64,000 nucleotides of DNA from the NCBI RefSeq assembly GCF_963678635.1, contig NC_087063.1, forward strand, positions 73,059,617 through 73,123,616. The letters run 5' to 3'. Position 1 is the first letter of the stretch; every line of letters starts with the position of its first letter. This document shows positions 44,559 to 54,784 of the stretch, piece after piece. Position numbers and translations under genes: made by a program. The notes below the pieces were generated by a model. That model saw only the letters and a program-made list of their open reading frames with translations, was not told where the DNA came from and made no database searches. The stretch comes from Symsagittifera roscoffensis (lineage: Eukaryota; Xenacoelomorpha; Acoela; Convolutidae).

Positions 44559-45530
44559 CTATGTCATTTTATCGCGGCCTGGGGAAACTAGACAAAATTA
44601 GACGTGACCAGAAAAAATGAATTTAAAACTACAACTACGGGAAACTTGAGTTCGAATTTTTAGCCAATCAAAATAGAGCATTTGCCACGGCGCGCTCAGC
44701 AAATTTAATTTAAATTGAATGCTGGGGGTGGAGGATCGCTTAACGCTTAAGTTGGTCTAGTTGGCGGGGGGGGGGCAATTTTACATGAGACAATTGTATA
44801 AATTATGCATTTCGAAAACAGATTATAAACTTTTGAACTAATGTTTTGGAAATCGATTACAATGAGCATTTTGATATGCAATGGGATTATATACTCTTCT
44901 TGTAGACGGCCAAACTGTTGGTTACTACGTTTGAGTAATCAAGGTTTATGTCATTTGTGTTCGGTTACGAACACAACCAAAAAATTTTGAGAAATTAAAA
45001 TGTAAAAAATCAATATTTTTGATTTATGGAAAAATGCTAGTCATACAATTTCCATATATGAAAAAATACTAATCAAAGACCTTTCATGCAATTTTCTGTA
45101 CGTATGGAATTGTATGGAAAGTGTATGACCAGCATTTTTCCATATATGGAAATTGTATGACTAGTATTTTTGGTCAACCCGGGCTATGTCATTTTATCGC
45201 GGCCTGGGGAAACTAGACAAAATTAGACGTGACCAGAAAAAATGAATTTAAAACTACAACTACGGGAAACTTGAGTTCGAATTTTCAGCCAATCAAAATA
45301 GAGCATTTGCCACGGCGCGCTCAGCAAATTTAATTTAAATTGAATGCTGGGGGTGGAGGATCGCTTAACGCTTAAGTTGGTCTAGTTGGCGGGGGGGGGG
45401 GCAATTTTACATGCGGCAATTGTTTAAATTATGCATTTCGAAAACAGTGTATAAACTTTTGAACTAATGTTTTATAAATCGATTACAATGAGCATTTTGA
45501 TATGCAATGGGATTATATACTCTTCTTGTA
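44161..45530 (+). repeat. Tandem duplication, 625-626 bp period, 2.2 near-identical copies
   Basis: Copy 1 (44161-44785) and copy 2 (44786-45411) differ at almost no positions that I could find: one T/C in TTTTTAGCC versus TTTTCAGCC, and the length of the G run. A third partial, more diverged copy covers 45412-45530. The unit contains the right end of the CCCGGG foldback element and a G run. Confidence 0.9.
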
Positions 45531-45654
45531 TTTGTAAATTTTATTTAGCCCTTTGCTTTTCCATTAAAAAAATCAACGTCCAAATTCTGTTTTATGTAGC
45601 CGTCTAATTTGCTTTACATCTAATTTCTTAACCCCCCATGTTATCATTGTAGAA

Positions 45655-46523
45655 ACCGGGCTGAGGTGTTCGACTCATGATTCGACCGACACGGTCGAAC
45701 GGAGTCCGATTTTCGTCGCAAATTAAGGCGGTCGAACGAACACTATAGTCGCTCAAAATCGAATCATGGGTCGAACAGGGTCCAATCATGAGTCGAACAG
45801 GGTCGATAGATTGAAACTTAAGTCCAACAACTTAACCCGGGCTACACGAACCTACGCTGCTCAATTTTGTGGCATTTTATTATATTTTGTGGCTGCCCAG
45901 GCTGAGCTTTTTGAAAGAAGATTTGACAGAAACAGTCAAATGATGAGCGAGTTCCGTTTTAGTTCAGGCCTCTTCTGCTAATTCCCGATAAAGTCGAATA
46001 ATGTCCGGTTAAGTCGATTAAAGTTGCTCTAAGTCGAACAATGTCCAGTATAGTCGAACAAAGTCGAGCAAAGTCGAACAATATCCGGTAAAATCGAACA
46101 AAGTCGAAAAGGGACATCGTTTGACTCAAAAAAAAACGAAAACGGACATCGTTTGACTCAAAAAGTCGAAAACGGACATCGCTCGACTGAAAAAGTCGAA
46201 AACGGACATCGTTTGACTCAAAAAGCCAAAACGGACATCGTTCGACGGAAAAAGTCGAAAACGGACATCGTTCGACTCAAAAAGTCAAAAACGGACATCG
46301 TTCGACGGAAAAAGTCGAAAACGGACATCCTTCGACTGAAAAAGTCAAAAACGGACATCGTTCGACTGAAAAGTCGAAAACGGACATCCTTCGACTGAAA
46401 AAGTCAAAAACGGACATCGTTCGACTGAAAAGTCGAAAACGAACATCGTTCGACTGAAAAAGTCGAAAACGCACATCGTTCGACCATTTCGGTTGAATCA
46501 TGAGTCGAACAGCTCAGCCCGGG
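45655..46523. mobile_element. Foldback element with CCGGGCTGAG ends and a 30-bp minisatellite
   Basis: The ends are a ~46 bp inverted repeat: CCGGGCTGAGGTGTTCGACTC at 45656 and its counterpart GAGTCGAACAGCTCAGCCCGG ending at 46522. The interior is made of GTCGAACAAAGTCGA words and then about thirteen copies of a ~30 bp unit (CGGACATCGTTCGACTGAAA) at 46100-46490. Open frames on both strands come from the repeat only. Confidence 0.8.
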
Positions 46524-46860
46524 AAGCGAGGCGGTATACGCGAGGTCAGATACAAAATAATCAAACATCGCAAATAAAAGCCACATTTTGTGCTGTTTAA
46601 TGCATTCTATATCTCCGCGTGCCTATAACGTAGTCTAACTGTAAAACAGAATTGCAAATTTCTTTCACTGTCACTGCGCAGAGCTTTAGGAAAAATCAAA
46701 CAGTATATAGACGTTGCCTACACTTTTCAATTATCTTTGGAGTGTTTTTTATGTGTGAACAAAAACGTGATGAAGAAGGATTAGGTTTATTTCAAGACAG
46801 ACTTGTCTCAATTAGTTTATGTTTGTTTAATATGAAATTGGCTTCGGACGTTGGTTGATT

Positions 46861-47020
46861 ATACTTACTTGGCGCCTGTCTACCCTCGATCATGTAGAAG
46901 GGTGACACAGGGTGAGGCCATTGCATAGCACATTAGTAGTGGCTGACCTCTGCGAATTCTTCTTAAGGGAGATTTCGGGCGCTGAATGTTTTCGTGTGGG
47001 ACTGCGTACGCGCTCTCCCG
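46861..47020 (+). ncRNA. U1: U1 spliceosomal snRNA gene
   Basis: U1 pairs with 5' splice sites in pre-mRNA. The gene starts ATACTTACTTGGC, matching the U1 5' end except that C9 is T. It continues with a first stem-loop with GATCATGTAGAAGG (the U1-70K loop region). The GGGTGAGGCCATTGCATAGC block follows, with the U1A loop ATTGCA. Then come GGCTGACCTCTGCG, a third stem, a possible Sm site (ATGTTTTCGTG, not a perfect match) and a last hairpin GGGACTGCGTACGCGCTCTCCC. The length is ~160 nt, against 164 in human. I could not identify the upstream element. An imperfect Sm site leaves open that this is a variant or pseudogene copy. Confidence 0.88.
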
Positions 47021-47039
47021 ATTGCCTTCCGCATCCTGC

Positions 47040-48720
47040 GGCCGCTCACAGTTAACTCAGGAATATTATGATAGGCCGCGACTTTCTAGAACAAGGCGGA
47101 GACGGAGGGACCAAGAATCAATTCCTTGCGACCGAGGCGAAGACGGCGCGATTTTTCAGACCATGACGAAGACGGCGCGACCAAGAATCAATTCCTTGCC
47201 ACCGAGGCGGAGACCGCCCCAATTTCCAGACCGAGGCGGAGACGGCGCGACCAAGAATAAATTCCTCACGACCAAGGCGGAGACAGCGCGATTTTTCAGA
47301 CCAAGACGGAGACCGCGCGGCTTTCCAGACCGAGGCGGAGACGGCGCAACCAAGAATATTGTCCTAGCAACCGAGTTGGATACGGTGTGGTTTTCCAGAC
47401 CAGGGTGGAGACGGCATGACTTTCCAGACCAAAGCGGAGACGGCGCGACCTTCCAGACCAAGGCGGAGATGGCCCAGACCAAGGCGTATACGGCGCGACC
47501 AATAATCAATTCCTTGCGACCGAGGCGGAGACGGCGCGATTTTTCAGACCAAGACGGCGGGACATTCCATACCAAGGCGGATGCGGCAAAACAAAAACTG
47601 TCAAAACTGCGTATTTTTTTCTCCTGTCCATAGCTTCGTTTCATTATTATTTTTTGTATCGTTTCAAACTATTTCGAATAGTTTTCATGCTCTCTGAGTT
47701 AATGCATTGTTGGCTAAAGTTATTAGCCTTTGTTTGTAATAATTAAGTGTTTTGATTGACAACTTTATTTTTCAGTGATTTATTTGGATCATATCTTTGG
47801 CAAAAAAAGAGTGTAGACCAAAGCCAGCTCAGATCAAGCTGGATGAGAGTCGAATGATTGGCTATGATTGTTTTGAAAAGATTCAAAGGCTTTTCTGGTC
47901 TTAGTGAAAACCATTTTTTCCGATTTTTGTAGGTGAAAATTGAAGGTTGGTTTTTTTGAAGTTAAGGGAAATCTCTCCGTATCCACATCGGTCTCGAGGA
48001 ATTGTTTATTGGTCGCGCCGTCTCCGCCTTGTTCTGGAAAGTCGCACCATTTCAGCCTTGGTCTGGAAAGTCGCGCCGATCACACCTTGGTTTGGAAAGT
48101 ATCGCCGTTTCCGCCTTGGTCTGGAAAGTAGCTCCGTCTCCGCCTTGGTCTGGAAAGTCGCTCCGTCTCCGCCTTGGTCTGGAAAGTCGCGCCTTGGTCT
48201 GGAAAGTCGCTCCTTGGTCGCGAAAGTCGCGCCATATCCGCCATGGCCGCGCCGCTTCCCGATTGAGACCCAAATTGCAGTCGCGCCGAGAGTTTGAGTC
48301 TGGAAAGTCTGGACGTAAGGGCTGGAAAGTCTGGATATGAGTCGCGCCAAGGGTCGGGCCGCATCCGGATTTAGACCCAAATTGCATAGTCGCGCTGTGG
48401 GTCGCGAAATTCTAGACATAACAAAATTTGTTCGCGAACGTCTGGACATGGGTTGAGAAAGTTTGGACACAGACTTTTGCAACTCATGTCCAGACTTTAG
48501 CGACCAAATTTTGGTATGTCCAGACTTTCGCGACCCATGTCCAGAATTTCCCGACCAAAATTTGGTATGTCCAGACTTTCGCGGCCCACGGCGCGACTCA
48601 TGCCCAGACTTTCCAGACTCAAACTCTCGGCGCGACTATGCAATTTGGGTCTAAATCGGGATGCGGAGCGACCCTCAAAGTTTGGACAAGAGTCTGGGAC
48701 CTCGACCCGGTTTGTATTAA
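47040..48720. repeat. Large foldback array (GGCGGAGACGGCGCGACC)
   Basis: 47070-47590 contains about fourteen copies of AGACCAAGGCGGAGACGGCGCGACC-like units. 48000-48240 contains the reverse complement (TCTCCGCCTTGGTCTGGAAAGTCG). A second inverted pair (GACTTTCCAGACTCAAACTC and CATGCCCAGACTTTC) covers 48240-48690. The GC content is far above the surroundings. Long open frames in several registers on both strands are by-products of the repeat. Confidence 0.8.
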
Positions 48721-51090
48721 GAATTCGAATTTTGCTGCATTCAGATTGATCAAAAAATCAACTATTTTGATCTACTGAACAAGCTCCCACTCCCCCCCCC
48801 CCCCCCCCCACCACCCGTTCATGAGTTAAGTAGATCATTGTTAAGTCATGAGTTAAGTAAGTTAGTTCAGTAAGTTGTAAGTTAGTTAAGTAAGTTTCAT
48901 TTTTAAGAAGATTCTTTTTATTTCTGCTCTCCGCAATTGGATATTTACGAAGTCGGGAGGAATGAGTAAAAATACCCCAAAATTATGGCGCAAGGGGACA
49001 CATAGTCGACAGTGTCAGGTATCACTTGATTGCAACAACGGATGGAACCTCGTCATGGCACCAGAGAATACCGATTTTTTTACTGACTTTGAATAACCCA
49101 CAACGTACCATCCAAAAAACTAAAACTTAAAAAGTCACTTTTGATAACCTCTTAAAACTAACTGAACACAACCACAAACATACACAAAATCCGAACACGC
49201 AATAACCTACTGGAAAAACTCTCAGGCTCAAGTTGCGAATACAGTAGAGAAAGTCTAAAAAGTTATGTAGTGTTCTGAATAATGCAGCTCGTCTGGACAC
49301 CTTTAGTAAGTCAAACTCGTTGAAATGAACTTCAAACTCTGAAAAACTAAAATTCTAACTGGCTGCACAAAAATGACTCCGATTTAACACCCTTCATTGT
49401 TAGACTCGAATGCTGCCAACCAATGAAATGTTAAGACAACAATTTTCAACGCGTGCCATTGACCACAACGGTGTGACCACCACCATACACCAATGTCGAG
49501 ACATGTAAAGCCGAAACTTGCCAAAAAACCTATGACAACATCAAAAAATATCTTGATGAAAACGAACACAATTCACCAGATCAATGAATAGTCGCACTGA
49601 AGACAATTCATTCAATTGAGTTTTGAAAAACTAGATTCACCAATTGATGGATTTCAAACTCCAGAAACAGCCTCGGAAGAAAACGGCTTTCTCAGAAATT
49701 CACAAATTAACAACGTGCTTTTGCTCAACTCCGTTGAGGATACAGCACGCAATTAAAGAGCTATCTGTCGAGATTGAACAAAACTAACGCCAAAACTATA
49801 TCGCTAGCCTGCATGATATACACCACCTTCTTAAATTTCATACAAAGCCAACATGTCTAATATTGATGACCTGTGGGACAATCCCGTTGAAATCGCAGAA
49901 TGGCTCAACTAACCGAAACAAGTGGCACAAGGAGTTTCTCTCGACTCCGCACTCCTTAAAAATTATTTTACCGTTTGATATAGTGAAGACCCAGTATCCG
50001 AGTGGCTTTCGATTTCAGTAGATTCAGCGCGAAGCGTATATTATATAGCGTCTATAAGATATTCTCGATTTTGCGCTAGATGGGTTTAAAACTTATTAAA
50101 AGAAAGGATTTATCTTAGACAGTTATTTATCTTGGATTAAAAACAAAAAGCACTGCGCGTAAAACACTCAATTTTGATTGCCTGAAAACATTCAATTTAG
50201 AACCAAGCTCACACCCTTCCCCGTAAACCACTTATGTACGAGGATGTCAACATGGTCCTCTTATACTGTTGTTTCAGCAATAAAAAAAATCAAATTTTTA
50301 TTTAGAAAAAACTTATTCAGCTATATTGTCTTCGATTTTATGTTTAATTCTGGAAAAACAAGATACCCCCCTCTTAATCATTTAGAGGGTTGATCCTTTA
50401 ATTTTAATCTGTGGAAAATTCGATTTTAGCGATAAAGGAACAAAGAAGCGAAGTTTCAATTCGCAAATACAAACAAAATCAAAAACTTCAAAACAAAACT
50501 AAGCGCTAAACAATTCTACAATTCTATTTTAAATTGAAACCTTTTCTTGAAAAAAAAAAAATTCTCGACTTGTTCATACACCACATTTTCTCGACGCTTT
50601 TGGTCGATCCAAATAACAACCAATCGGGTTTTTATATACCATCTTTGACACCCTACAAGCTTAATTTGTCAAAGCGAGTTGGAAAACACACACTACGCCT
50701 CAGTTTCTTCCCACCCACTTTAAAAATATGAATGGAAAACATAGCCAACAGTCAGTTTGAAAAGAGTCGATGAAGGCAAGGAAACAAAAAAATACTGAAT
50801 TTTTCTGAATAAACTTTTGAATTTCGTAGAAAAAACCTTTGATTATCAAGTAAAACTTATGGTTGATAGTTGTTTGATAAAACTAACCCGATTTGAGACA
50901 ACTGGATATATATGTAATTTTTTGTTCCCCAGTTAAATCTCAAAATTTGAACCCCATTTTCGAAATTGAAAACGATCACTTTTTGTGACTGGTACACTTT
51001 TACAGTTTGAAAGTGTCGCGTGCCTTCCTTTTAACAAAAGAAATGAATTGAAAAATAGCTTGAACAAACTACTTTTTACTGAAAAAAACG
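48720..51090. other. No recognised gene; oligo-C run and GTTAAGTAAG repeats
   Basis: A ~20-nt C run at 48791-48810 is followed by AAGTTAGTTAAGTAAGTT-like repeats (48818-48900). 50740-50960 resembles 895-1130 (GGCAAGGAAAC..., TTTTGAATTTCG, GATTTGAGA..ACTGGA), a dispersed repeat. No gene is visible. Confidence 0.45.
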
Positions 51091-51119
51091 TGATATCCTA
51101 CAATACAATACCGGCAAAT

Positions 51120-51725
51120 CCAGCTCGCACAATTTCACCACTGATCTAACCAGTTAGAGGGAAGATTTGCTTACCTGTATTGTACCCTGACTGCTGCCCA
51201 CCATAAGATTGAGAATTTCAATTTCTAACAGTTGTTTTTAAATTTAAATTTTTTTTGAAAGAATTGAAAAAATTTTAGGAAACGCCATATCTCAGAAGTC
51301 AAAAAGATTTGACCAGATAAAAGCTGAGGCCAGATTTGTACTGTAACAGTGCCACTGATTTTACCCTGACAGCAACCCACCATAGGGTTGAGAATTTCAA
51401 GTTCTGCTAGTTTTTTTTATTTAATTTTTTTGAAAAAAATCATAAAAAATCGCCATATCTCAAAAATCAGAAGGATTTAAGTAAGTTTAATTAGAAGGAA
51501 GATTTGCCTTTCTTGAGTGTAATCTGACAGCGCCCTACCATATGGTTGAGAACTTCAAGTTCGGTTAGCTTTTTATAACTAAGTGTTTTGAAAAACAACC
51601 TGAAAAAAATCATAAAAAACGCCATATCTCGAAGACCGCAAAAATTTGAGCAGTCGTATTGGGATTCCAGATTTGCAACCCTTGAATGTGCCCTGACAAC
51701 ACCCACTATAGGGCTGAGAAAAGCT
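51120..51725 (+). repeat. Tandem ~180-bp repeat (CGCCATATCTC family), left block
   Basis: Three diverged units each contain CGCCATATCTC, AGATTTG and CCCTGACAGCAACCCACCATAG-type sequence (centres near 51290, 51455 and 51630). The same family recurs at 53960-54780 on the other side of the GPHR gene, in the same orientation. Confidence 0.75.
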
Positions 51726-52373
51726 ATTTGGCTTGAAACTGAAACAAAAATTTTTTAAGCCAGCATTTCGAATACAGGAAAAATGTAGAATTACAGCATT
51801 CGCTCTCCAACAGATTTTAAAACGTCAACTTGAGAAAAAATTTTAACCATTGTAAAGTTTTTGCCTTTCGACAGATCAAAATAATAAATTCATAAACATG
51901 TGCCGAGAGGAATTTCTTAAGCAGTAATATACGATGTAGCTTAAACGTCTAAAAATTCTTTGGTAAACATGCAAAAGAATACGTTGAAAAAGCTTTAACA
52001 TGCCAACATAGAATAATTCTTTCACATGTGTCAAGTGAAAAACCAATTAAAATATATATAGATAGATAGATAGGTAGGTAGATAGATAGATAAGTTGCGC
52101 ATTTAACGCAAGCTCCATGTAAATAACAAAACAGAACTGGATCCTTCTCGATGTTCACAATACCGCGCACTATATTGGCTACAACCTACTTGACTTTTCA
52201 CAGCATTTAATTCTCACAGCCTTCATTTAGGTCAGAAATACTTAGCAAAGAAATATGCGAGTTAAAGTTTGGAGCAAAATAACACTATTTGTGGTGCATT
52301 AAAAATAGAACAGGATAAAACTCAATTGCAATATATTAAAATTTCACAAGCTAAGGAATACATCTGTAAATAA

Positions 52374-53762
52374 CTAGGGTGCGTTTTGCCTCACAATATA
52401 CAATAAACCTATAGTAGATAAAGCACTAACTAGGAAAATGACATCAAACCATCTATGATAAAAATTGAATTGCAATTTACCCAACACTTCAGTTATTATC
52501 AGTCTGTACTGTTCGGGCACATTCATTCTCATCAGCAGAACCATTGATATGAAATACATTCCAATGATTTCCGACAACAGCAGCATTATTACGTCTGAGC
52601 TTTTGCTGCTAGAGACCGCGTAGAAAATCTTCGTCAGCGTCAGTAGAAGACCGCGAATCGAAGTGATAACCAGAATACCGACTACAAAGAATGAAACCTG
52701 CTGCGACCAGAACCGAACGTCCAGATCGAAACCCAAATAATGTGCTAGAATGTCAAACCCTCGTGTAATGGGATCTACTTTGCCTACTCGGTTGAACAAA
52801 ATGTTCACAGTACAGATAAAAATTTTCCACATGCAGTAAAGCGAGAAAATATAGCCGAGACAATTAAAGTATTTTCCCTGGAATGTCTTACTGAACTCTA
52901 TTCGTTCTTTCACTGCATGTAGATCAACTACTTCCAGAAATAATTGTTTATTCAACTCTTCAGAAGCAGTCGCTTCCTTTTTCAATGTTTTCAAATTTTC
53001 AGTCGACATCAGATGGTCGTTGTGAGCTGTGGAGTTATGGGTTGGACTTCCGTTGAAAAACCTCCAAAATTTATTTGACTGAGTTGGACTAGTCCCGATT
53101 AACATCGGCTTCATTTCTTGATGAGCTAGTAGAATTCGCTTCTTCTTCGTCAGAGTTGAGTCTAAGCTCTGTAGGAGGCGACGTTCGGCCGCTTTGATAT
53201 CGCTTTCAGAAACATATCTCATAAATATTGCCATAGATGTGTATGGATAGTTCACAGCTCCAAAACCAGAAAGAATGGCCATAACTGTCACTCCAATAAT
53301 TCCAATTCGGCTAACACCCTGTTCGATTGAAAACAGTCTAAACTCAGATGAGATGATTGGGAATGGATCTCCGAGTTTCCAAAAACCATAGAGAAAACCA
53401 AACCAAAGCATCAAAGCACCTGCCCTGATTAAGCTCCTGCTACATCCCTTGAAGCAAAAATTTTGGCAAATATAATAGCACAAGTAGAGAGGTACTAGGA
53501 CAATCAACAAGAAAAGCATTAAATACAAATGCAAGTTCCAATGAAAATAACGTGAGTTTTGCTCCAGCCAACCAAGAATTTCGAAAATGATCAACTCCAG
53601 CAATGTGCAAGAAAGAGTAAACACTGTGGCAAAAACCAGCTGAATAGACAAATAATGAATTTCATAGTCACGGAAGAATTTGCGCATACTGTAGACCCAG
53701 CCAAAAATAAAGAAGATAAGCTCCGTGCACAAAATCACAATACCGTCTGACATCCAGCCCAT
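52374..53762 (-). CDS. GPR89: Golgi pH regulator (GPHR / GPR89)
   Basis: GPHR is a conserved multi-pass membrane protein that conducts anions to help acidify the Golgi. The frame runs 462 codons without interruption, close to the usual ~455. It matches the family along its whole length. The N-terminal membrane segment is followed by RKFFRDYEI. SRIGIIGVTVMAILSGFGAV (151-170) and NYPYT come next. A cytosolic loop at about 185-300 carries the conserved ERRLLQ and KKKRI. FWSQQVSFFVVGILVITSIRG (351-371), YAVSSSKSSD (381-390) and LQFNFYHRWFDVIFLVSALS (430-449) complete it. No introns interrupt it. The acceptor TAGTTTTTCCAG lies 8 nt before the ATG. It is well preserved, so likely functional. Confidence 0.96.
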   Translation of the reverse strand: MGWMSDGIVILCTELIFFIFGWVYSMRKFFRDYEIHYLSIQLVFATVFTLSCTLLELIIFEILGWLEQNSRYFHWNLHLYLMLFLLIVLVPLYLCYYICQNFCFKGCSRSLIRAGALMLWFGFLYGFWKLGDPFPIISSEFRLFSIEQGVSRIGIIGVTVMAILSGFGAVNYPYTSMAIFMRYVSESDIKAAERRLLQSLDSTLTKKKRILLAHQEMKPMLIGTSPTQSNKFWRFFNGSPTHNSTAHNDHLMSTENLKTLKKEATASEELNKQLFLEVVDLHAVKERIEFSKTFQGKYFNCLGYIFSLYCMWKIFICTVNILFNRVGKVDPITRGFDILAHYLGFDLDVRFWSQQVSFFVVGILVITSIRGLLLTLTKIFYAVSSSKSSDVIMLLLSEIIGMYFISMVLLMRMNVPEQYRLIITEVLGKLQFNFYHRWFDVIFLVSALSTIGLLYIVRQNAP

Positions 53763-53770
53763 TATAAAAT

Positions 53771-53788
53771 CTGGAAAAACTACAAAAC
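53771..53788 (-). promoter_or_regulatory. Splice acceptor 8 nt before the GPHR ATG
   Basis: The minus strand reads TTTTGTAGTTTTTCCAG, then 8 nt, then ATG. This is either a 5' UTR intron end or a trans-splice site. Confidence 0.55.
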
Positions 53789-53959
53789 AATTGCTGACTT
53801 AATGTTAAAAACATAGGAAACAGACAGTTGAAAATTAAACACAGAGGCGAAGCTGAACTTTGCACCAATTACGCTACAAAATAAAGCACATTAAAAGCTA
53901 ACTATCGTGTAACGCACCTCCGGTGCTTCGAATTTTTAACAACTCATAAAAAACCGTAA

Positions 53960-54780
53960 AAATTGGGGAAAAAATCAGCATCCTTTGAGTGTACTCTGAC
54001 AGCACCGAATTACAGAGTTGGTTATTCCAAAGATTGAAAAAAAATTCTATTCACGTTTTTTCAATTCAATTTTATAAAAAAAACATTACGCTTCTTATAT
54101 ATAAGTTCTTTGAAAAACTTCAAAATCTTTGAAAATTTAAGAAAATCACATCTCGGAATCTAAAACTAATTGGGCTGTCGCAATTGGACGCAAGATTTGC
54201 AACTCCTGAGAGAGCTCTTACAGTACCCAACTACAGCTTTGGAAATTTCAAATTTGGGAAAACTTAAAATTAAGTTTTCTTAAGAATTTTTTTGAAAAAA
54301 CCAAAAAAACGTCGTATCTCGAAAACGACCAAAAAATTTGAGCAGCCGTAATTGGAGGCAAGATCTCTCGCAATCCCTAAGAGCACTCTGACAGCCCCCC
54401 AACTACAGGGGGTTAGGAACTTCAAAATTCACAAAAAACGTCATATCTCAAAAATTACAAGGATTTGAGCAGTCGTAAGTGGAGACAAAAATTCACAACT
54501 CCTTAGAGTACCCTGACAGAGCCTCATTATAAAGGTGGTAACTTAAATTTCGGTGACAATTTCTGTATCTAAGTTCTTTGAAAAAATTGAAAAAAAAATC
54601 CTAAAAACATCAAATCTCGAAAACTACAAGGATTTGAGCAGTCATATTCAGATTCGCAACTCCTGAGAGTACTCTCACAGTTTCCAACTACAGGATTGAA
54701 ATCTTAAAAGTTTTTAAATTTTTTTAAATCGTAAGTTTTTGGAAAACTTTTTTAAAATCATTTTAAAAAACGTCATATTA
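53960..54780 (+). repeat. Tandem ~180-bp repeat, right block
   Basis: About four to five units with the words CGTATCTCGAAAA, GATTTGAGCAGTCG, ACTCCTGAGAGTACTCTGACAG and CCAACTACAGG. Same family and same orientation as 51120-51725. Confidence 0.75.
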
Positions 54781-54784
54781 TGAT

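Noticed and set aside
46153-46501. Open frames of repeated Lys/Thr/Asp-rich peptides on both strands
   Set aside because: They are produced by a ~30-bp minisatellite and are open in several frames on both strands, with no splice or start context.
46986-48778. Several long open frames (up to ~215 codons) in the GC-rich foldback array
   Set aside because: The GGCGGAGACGGCGCGACC-type repeat lacks stop codons in many frames; opposite-strand frames are equally long and none matches a protein family.
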